This document shows, in pieces, positions 57,910 through 64,000 of a stretch of 64,000 bases of DNA. The translations under genes and the position numbers were made by a program. The DNA lies in NCBI GenBank assembly GCA_911728435.2, contig OU452206.1:16770297-16834296 (forward strand), in the 5' to 3' direction. How positions within the stretch are numbered: the first letter of the stretch is position 1; the number at the start of each line of letters is the position of its first letter. A model generated the notes under the pieces. That model was not told the DNA's origin, made no database searches, and worked only from the letters and a program-made list of their open reading frames with translations. The DNA is from Apoderus coryli (taxonomy: Eukaryota; Arthropoda; Insecta; Coleoptera; Attelabidae).

Positions 57910-58378
57910 TGTGACGAATATAAAAATGTCCCCACCGCTTAGAGATACATAAATACATCCGGCAACACCGCATTGGCTATGATATAGTAATCAGGTGATA
58001 TATTCTCGGAGCTCGCGAATCAACCAAACGGGAGGTGACTGTACAAATTTAGTAGACTATACCTCGTTCGGGGCAGCGCTGTGTTAATTTGGTAGAATGT
58101 GCCTCGCTTACCGTATGGATTTGGAATGGACGTACGCGCGCCAGAATGTTGTAGAACAATCGATTACTCACTGGAAGTGTTCGAGAAAGAAGGCCAACCA
58201 TATATATACAAACGCAACGTAGCAGGGACTGAGGACAGTTATGGAGTGAACAGTCAATAGTTGATAACATAAATAATAGTGAAATAAATAGTCATATTAG
58301 TGCATTAATGGTATTAGTTTGTTTAAGTGCTTAGTTAAGTGTAAATAAATTAATTAAAGCGCGTTATTATTTCACACA
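57910..58378 (+). repeat. LTR-like insert (possible solo LTR)
   Basis: It begins TGTGACGAATATAAAAATG and ends TTATTATTTCACACA, with a GTGAACAGTCAATAG region and AATAAA-type motifs in between, as in gypsy LTRs. I see no clear target duplication, and it does not resemble the LTR at 27921. It lies between the left TIR and the transposase pieces. Confidence 0.45.
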
Positions 58379-58411
58379 GAATTAAACAAGGTCAGTTTTA
58401 CGTTTAGCAAT

Positions 58412-58640
58412 CTATGTTATGTGCTCATCCGGAGAAATGTTTTAATTATTATCGAATGTCGATTAGTTCTTCCAATGAACTTTTAAATTTAATACGGAAG
58501 GAAATAACGAAACAGGACATACAATTGAGACTTGCAATCTGTTCAGAAGAACGGTATTGTAACAAAGGCAGCCTGTGTATTAAATAATTTTGCAGGCGCA
58601 GGAGATGGCTATAACTTTGAAGATTCTCTCACACATTATT
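58412..58640 (+). pseudogene. PIF/Harbinger transposase, N- and C-terminal pieces fused by deletion
   Basis: 58412-58553 reads HPEKCFNYYRMSISSSNELL then RKEITKQDIQLRLAICSEER, the N-terminal part of Harbinger transposases. 58555-58640 jumps directly to a TKAACVLNNFAGAGDGYN-like C-terminal block. The DDE core between them is deleted, and the frame is broken at the junction. Confidence 0.7.
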
Positions 58641-59152
58641 TGAAGATAATCCATTGATGTCCTCAACATAGATCTATCAAAATCGAAAGGGCCAAATATA
58701 AGACAGCCGCAAACTATATACGAACAGTCTAAATAAATATTATTTTACTTTCATTTCTTCTTTTTTTCCTCGTCATTTAGTGTCCTGATCGTTAACTATT
58801 TGTAAAAATACTTGTTCCCAGCCAGATCCTTTAAATTACTGTAAAGATAAGCCTCACGGTTAACATTCCACAAGCAGGGATATTTCTCGACAGCAGTAAT
58901 TAATTTTTGGGCGTCGCGCATGGTTTCACGCGCCTGCTCAGCTCAGCAGACTTGACAAAAACAATCATATGCTACAAAAACAAGCAGAGCGCGCCTTCGG
59001 ATCAAATTTTTGATCGGTCCGACCGGTAAGACGCACTGCGTTTGTGAACACAGACTCTGATGTTCGATATTTTGTTTGAGCGTCAGATGCCCGGATGCGA
59101 TATTCGGTTCAGACAGTCGGATCCCATAGTAGGAAATGTGCGGCCGCCCTAA

Positions 59153-60176
59153 ATCAATAGGAAACTAAAACAGTAAAAAATTGCCAAATAACAGACCGCG
59201 TTCTTTTTATGCCAATGCTCACGCATTCCTTTTACAAAACTCAATTCGATTCTTTAAGCAAATTTTTTTTAACGATCTCCCGTTTTAACAACGGTAAATG
59301 AAAACTAGTAACCGTTCCGTATTCCCAAAGTACCGGAAATAAGGGAATGCTGTGACCTGAGTTACTGGCGGTGATTTCGACCTAAATAGTCCGGGATCTC
59401 GTTTAAATTTCCCTTAAGTATGAGTAGGATATCCCACTTCCATTGAACTGAGCCATGCGCAACAGAACAACACAATCAGTCGGAAACGAAAGCCCCCATC
59501 TACACGTTACTTGAATTGGACATTTAAACAAATATCACAATCACAGGTTCCGATTCCCTCTCTCTTTGTTCCGTTTCCGCATGAATGCATCGTTAGTAAA
59601 CAGATTAGATCATAACCAACGAAAAAGACCGGCCATGTCGCGCTGTAAGGGGTATTAACGATTTTTTGAAACCGTTATTTGTCACGTAATTAGCGTTCAC
59701 GTTATTACTGAGCATGCGCATAAAAAATAAAGCGTTAATAATCCTAAAAGTTTTTGAAATTGTTATATGCGATGTCATTATGTATTCAATGAGAGGTGAA
59801 TATTTAAAATAGCTCCGAAGGACAGCTCATTGTCCTCACAATGAAACAAATCTCACTTAAGTGAGAAGTGAGCTAAGATAGAAAAGGAAACGTCTATTAG
59901 TTCGCAATTTTCAAATGAGCTTCCTATTGTCAAAGTATCTTGACTTAAGCTCTCATGTTGTTATGACGATAATCGCGCATATTGCAATGTCTTTATACAA
60001 CAACAATATCTGGATAATTCCAGATACTCCTACGTTTTAACCTGAATCCAGATCTCTAGTTCTAATCGGTCATACAAAATATCTTGTACTCTATACAATA
60101 TCCTTTCTGTCTTCATCTTTCTTTCGTCCGAGATGCCAGTGCATTCTTTTATTACAACCACAAATATGTACAAGCA
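59153..60176. other. Intergenic 3' flank of Dp
   Basis: No gene or repeat termini recognised; slightly richer in G+C than the left half of the window. Confidence 0.4.
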
Positions 60177-63100
60177 CTAATTATTCAGTTCCGTGTCACT
60201 GGACATGTCAGATTCACCGTCTTCATCCGAATAATCAGCGCCACTTGGCGACAGTGGATCGCAACTTGACGACTGACGTGAACTCTCTTCGTCTAACGTG
60301 GCTTCAACAAACTCTTCTGCCATTGGTGGTATTGAGCTTGTAGTTGCCGTGGCAACTGATAATATGTTATCGAATGCTGATTTTCTACCGTTTGCCATCT
60401 CTGAAAAATACGAGCTTAATTAGTAACACTACTTCGGTTGTCGGTGGGTTGAAATTTCTTGATTGACCAGCTTTGGATAGGAGTTTTCCAAACAGAAATA
60501 AAAAATACTCAATTTCTGTGCTATTTTTCAGAGAAAGCGTTAAATCACTGCCCGATCTTCGATTTTTGTTCGTGAAAAGATCGATTAGAGGTCCAAACTT
60601 CAAATGACTTATACAGGGTGGCCACGAAATATATATATAGGTAGATTTGCATCGATCGGCTTAGTTTTAGTTGAGGAATTTGAGGTTAAGCTTTGGACAG
60701 TCATTTCATGGACACCACCCTGTATTTGAACACTTTGAAATATCAAAATGATGTAGAAACTTTAGTTTTACCACCGCACTTAATAATTATTATTGACTTA
60801 CTTTCAAGATGTGGCCACAGCGATTCCGGTATTAACTGTTTGATTCGTTGCACATCCTCCGGACTGCAACTGCCATTATCAATACCTGAAAAAAGAAATT
60901 GTAACAAATAATAAAGTTAATCAACGAGGCGATTTGTACAAGAGCAGATTCACCTGATAACATTCCTATTTGTTTTAATATTTCCAAATCGTCAGTTATT
61001 TCAAACTGATCACTAAATTGAAACACATACTCCAACCTAAAAAACAAGGAACGTAATTAAAACCCAAACATAACAACAAGGATTTTAAGCGTTTGTATGT
61101 CAAATACTGAACCTTCCACCTTCCCTCCCCGGGGGCTCGGGCTCAGAATGTGAGAGACAAACTCTACAACAATTTACAAAAACACAAGCAGAAATTACAC
61201 AATCACACTTTTAAGAATTTTGTAGGTTCGTTCCATTACACAAACAGGAATTGAATAGTTAAGGCTAGTTTTAGTTTCGGCTTAAGCTCAACTTTTTATA
61301 CGAGGTGTGTACGATTAAGAACAGAACAATTTTATTTAAACTTTTGCTAAAAGAATGGAGTAAAATGGCGATTATCAATCATCATTGATCAGCAGTACGG
61401 ATTTTTGCCACGAAAGTCAGCTAAGCTAAATCTGTTTAAATACACCAACTTTATTATTGATGCTCTAGAGAGTGGATCGGAGGTACATTCAGTGTATACC
61501 GATTTCTCCAAAGCCTTCGATCGTGTAAATCATAAAATCTTATTGATAAAGTTGGCTGAGGTTGGCAGTTGGCATCGGCGGACGCATGCTCGAATGGATA
61601 CCTTGATAACATAATTCAATACGTTAAGGTCAAGGGCTTTATTTCTACTGAAATAAAAATATCATCTAGCGTCCCCCAGGGATCACACTTGGGACCCCTG
61701 TTTTTTAATTTTTTCGTTAATGACATCGCCAGATGTTTTACTTCGAGCGATTTTCTCTTGTTCGCTGATGACCTCAAACTATTTACGATAGTCAACAAAA
61801 CTGAGGATTGCGAGAGATTGCAGTCTGACCTCGGGGCTCTTCACGAGTGGTGTGTTGGGAATGATATGCATCTGAATGTTGATAAGTGTTGTTTTATGTC
61901 CTTTTCGAGATCAAGACGGACCACTCTTTTCGATTACTCACTGAACCATACTTCCCTTAAATTGGTTACTACAGTTAAGGATCTTGGAGTCATGCTTGAT
62001 AGTGGTTTGACCTTTATTCCACATATAACTTCAATGGTCTCAAGGTCTCTGAAGGTTCTTGGCTTCATTAAACGTTGCTCACGGGAGTTCAAACATGTTG
62101 ATTCTCTTAGGCTTCTTTACACAAGTTTGGTCAGACCGTGCCTTGAGTATGCGTCGGCTGTCTGGTCTCCTCATTATACTGTGCATCTAGTAAAAATTGA
62201 GCAGGTACAGCACAAATTTCTTAGATACCTAGCCTACAAAATGCATATAGACTTTATATTTGAGAATCGTTTTGAATTATATGTCGACTTAAGAGTCCTA
62301 CCTTGGCATTGACACGCTGGGTGATCGACGACAGAGACATGATTTGATTTTATTGTATGACCTTGTAAATGGAAGGTTGAATTGTCCAGATCTTTTGGGC
62401 AAGATTGGAATTCAAATTATGGTTGCAATTCATTTTTGGCGCGCTCAATGCGTCTCGCCAATGACAGTGAAGAGACACTGGATTTTTTTGTCCCGAGAAA
62501 TACCTTTTTGGGTTCAGTAGGGCACCTCTTTGATAATTGCTACGTTGTGTTGTACCATATTGCTTTATAATAGTGAAGTATTGATCGTGTAGATTATTAT
62601 TGTCCATTTTATTTGTGATTGATTTTTATTTGACATTTTTCGATTGTCTAATTCTTTTGAAGTGTTTTATTGTAGAACTATTTATATTTATTGTAATTTT
62701 GTATAAAATGGGCGTTTGCCCGTAAATAAATAAATAAATTTGACCGATTGCACGAATAGTGATACAGATTACATACTTTCAATAGTTTCGCCGTCTTTCT
62801 AACTTCTTCTTAAAAGAAATGCATTGCCATATGTTTTAAAAAGTTTCAGTTGAGCTTTTTGTAAAATTTTACAGTTTTCAGGCAAAGCAAAAGAAAGCCT
62901 TCGGCAGAGACTTAGGCCACGTCCACACTGAATTGTTTCCAGGTAAAAGAGACGCAAATGCGAATGGCAATTGCAACAAAATATTAAGGGCATTGCTAGA
63001 TGATTTAAATTATTATTAGTAATTGTAGCTGTAGATTATACATGTTATTAAAACGCTCTTTATTTGCAAGGATTTATCATGAAGTATATTTAGAACTTTA

Positions 63101-64000
63101 ACCCAAATCCAAAAATTCAATAATATATAAAAGACGGAAAGTCTCTTGATGAAATCGAGAACCTGGATCTTGCAATGTGAAGACACTTCACAGAAGACAT
63201 GGTGTTCCATTTGAAATCGGCAAATAAAGGCCTCCTAACTAATGTTCCGATAAATTAAAATATTGTTTTTGTTAAATCTGCTATTAGTAAAACAAAGGAT
63301 TACGAGTGGTATACGCGTTTCCAAGAAGACTGTGAAGACCTTGAGATGACAAGCACCCTGGTCGTCTCAGCACATCATTAGAACGTGGACAAAGTGACAG
63401 AAATGATTACGAACGATCCGCGAATCACAATTGATGATGTTCCTGGCAATTTATTGCCATGATTAATTACGACACATTTCAGAAAAAAAGGTGATTTTCC
63501 TAGAACGAGTTAAATAAAAAATTATTATATTTGGCAATCAATTTTCCCCTGAATTAAATTATAATCAAAATGAACTGATGTTAATATTCCTCTGGGTTCC
63601 AAACTCACCAAATTAAATCTATTAAGTAGTAAGAGAACCTCAAAACACAGAACACTGATGAATAATATAGAGAAATTATTCATGAGTGGATTTAATAACA
63701 TTTCGACAGTATTTAACAATAAACCAATTTTATTGGCTTCGAATGCCTTATTGGTATGTTCTACGAACGTGTTCTGCAAACATCAACTAGCCACATTGCA
63801 GTCCCTCGGCGATACTATCGCAGGGGACAACAAACAAATGAAAAGATGCGTACATCAGAGAGAAGAATAAATTGAACCCTAAGTGTAAGAATTTCTCATA
63901 AAATTAAATATTTTTTTAAACTTACTTGTCATTGGAGATACTACAATTAATAACAGTCTTCTTATTTGTGTTCACAACTATGAAAGGCAACTGTATGTAT
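60177..64000 (-). CDS. Dp: Transcription factor Dp (E2F partner), C-terminal exons; continues past the right edge
   Basis: Four exons on minus: 63926-64000 (partial at the window end), 60954-61036, 60802-60885 and 60177-60400, phases consistent throughout. They read, in order, PFIVVNTNKKTVINCSISND (exon 1), LEYVFQFSDQFEITDDLEIL (exon 2), SCSPEDVQRIKQLIPESLWP (exon 3) and EKMANGRKSAFDN, then a Ser/Glu/Asp-rich tail ending SSDTELNN (exon 4). The first three exons are the DP dimerisation domain (coiled-coil and marked-box part) that pairs with E2F to drive cell-cycle genes; the acidic tail is typical of DP C termini. DNA-binding and N-terminal exons must lie to the right of the window. The 2.9 kb intron 63925-61037 is filled with a LINE (61378-62745) and a mariner relic (63275-63470). 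Confidence 0.9.
60612..60723. mobile_element. Short MITE in a Dp intron (112 bp)
   Basis: TACAGGGTGGCCAC at 60612 is inverted as ACACCACCCTGTA at 60723. No ORF. It lies wholly inside the intron 60401-60801. Confidence 0.75.
61378..62745 (+). pseudogene. LINE reverse transcriptase (Jockey-like) in Dp intron
   Basis: Plus strand, opposite to Dp. The frame reads DQQYGFLPRKS (the QHGF-like block), VYTDFSKAFDRVNHKIL, then, shifted at about 61575, SSSVPQGSHLGPLFFNFFVNDI, FLLFADDLKLF (palm), DLGVMLDSGLTFIPHI and LVRPCLEYASAVWSPHY. 3' pieces continue to about 62550. It ends in an AAAT-type tail at 62718-62745 after GGGCGTTTGCCCGTAA. The 5' end is truncated before the QYGF block. One or two frameshifts; otherwise well preserved. 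Confidence 0.9.
62746..63274. other. Dp intron, nothing recognised
   Basis: No motif or termini beyond AT-rich sequence. Confidence 0.4.
63275..63470 (+). pseudogene. Mos1/SETMAR-type mariner transposase N-terminal relic
   Basis: The forward strand reads SAISKTKDYEWYTRFQEDCEDLE then, in a shifted frame, NVDKVTEMITNDPRITIDDV. This is the end of the first helix-turn-helix, the linker and the start of the second one in the Mos1-like (DD34D) mariners. GRPSTS is present but frame-shifted near 63357. Inside the large Dp intron, opposite strand to Dp. Confidence 0.65.
63471..63925. other. Dp intron, nothing recognised
   Basis: Small ORFs (63658-63870 plus, 63525-63779 minus) overlap and have no motif. 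Confidence 0.4.

Larger units (their letters stand above)
57717..59149 (+). mobile_element. PIF/Harbinger-type element, internally deleted
   Basis: GGGCGGCCGGACTTTTCCTA at 57717 and its inverted partner TAGGAAATGTGCGGCCGCCC at 59149 (about 55 bp of TIR with few mismatches, including GATCCGACTGTCTGAA) are flanked by TAA on both sides (57714-57716 and 59150-59152), the 3 bp target duplication of PIF/Harbinger. Interior pieces of transposase confirm the superfamily. It also contains an LTR-like insert. Confidence 0.88.

Noticed and set aside
60084..60269. Plus ORF over the Dp last exon
   Set aside because: Antisense to the Dp acidic tail.

Overview
This is an AT-rich eukaryotic nuclear window, almost certainly from an insect. 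Short spliceosomal introns (about 50-70 bp) with GT-AG borders, metazoan housekeeping proteins and an arthropod transposon mix (mariner, hAT, PIF/Harbinger, pogo/Tigger, Penelope, several LINE families, Ty3/gypsy) all point that way. A beetle is plausible, but the sequence alone does not fix the order.

Layout. From 1 to about 40 kb I see almost no host genes, only layered mobile elements. They are: LINE relics (0.1-2 kb); a mariner-type element with about 365 bp near-identical terminal inverted repeats (3.12-5.17 kb); a perfect ATATT pentanucleotide array of about 101 copies (8.48-8.99 kb); a decayed mariner with other sequence nested inside (11.99-14.0 kb); a LINE (15.1-16.3 kb); a Penelope-like element 3' half with a GIY-YIG domain (17.5-18.4 kb); diverged repeats (19.5-21 kb); a deletion-derivative hAT with an 8 bp target duplication (25.29-26.45 kb); and a full-length Ty3/gypsy element with identical LTRs (27.92-33.30 kb) sitting inside a LINE whose frame continues on both sides. 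More LINE, MITE and mariner fragments follow to 39.9 kb. One coding exon with a signal peptide (40.33-40.45 kb, minus) is the only likely host exon here.

From 44.5 to 54.4 kb lies a compact gene island: RNA polymerase subunit RPB6 (minus), mitochondrial Obg GTPase MTG2 (plus), cytosolic alanyl-tRNA synthetase (minus, 12 exons, 966 aa) and the small COP9 signalosome subunit COPS9/CSNAP (plus, 3 exons, 59 aa). RPB6/MTG2 and AlaRS/COPS9 are head-to-head pairs; MTG2 and AlaRS converge within 200 bp. LINE pieces occupy AlaRS intron 6.

From 54.6 to 59.2 kb are a broken Tigger/pogo element carrying a Penelope 3' fragment, and an internally deleted PIF/Harbinger carrying an LTR-like insert. From 60.2 kb to the right edge lie the last four exons of transcription factor Dp (the E2F partner), with a LINE and a mariner relic in its large intron.

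The functional host content is general machinery: transcription, translation, mitochondrial ribosome assembly, cullin deneddylation and cell-cycle transcription. These genes do not form a pathway. I found no convincing new biological system. The most unusual structures are a cluster of palindromes built on GGGAAAAAAGT at 43.5-44.0 kb, the rearranged inverted repeats at 36.3-36.8 kb, the very recent gypsy insertion, and a hAT derivative that keeps only a zinc-finger ORF.
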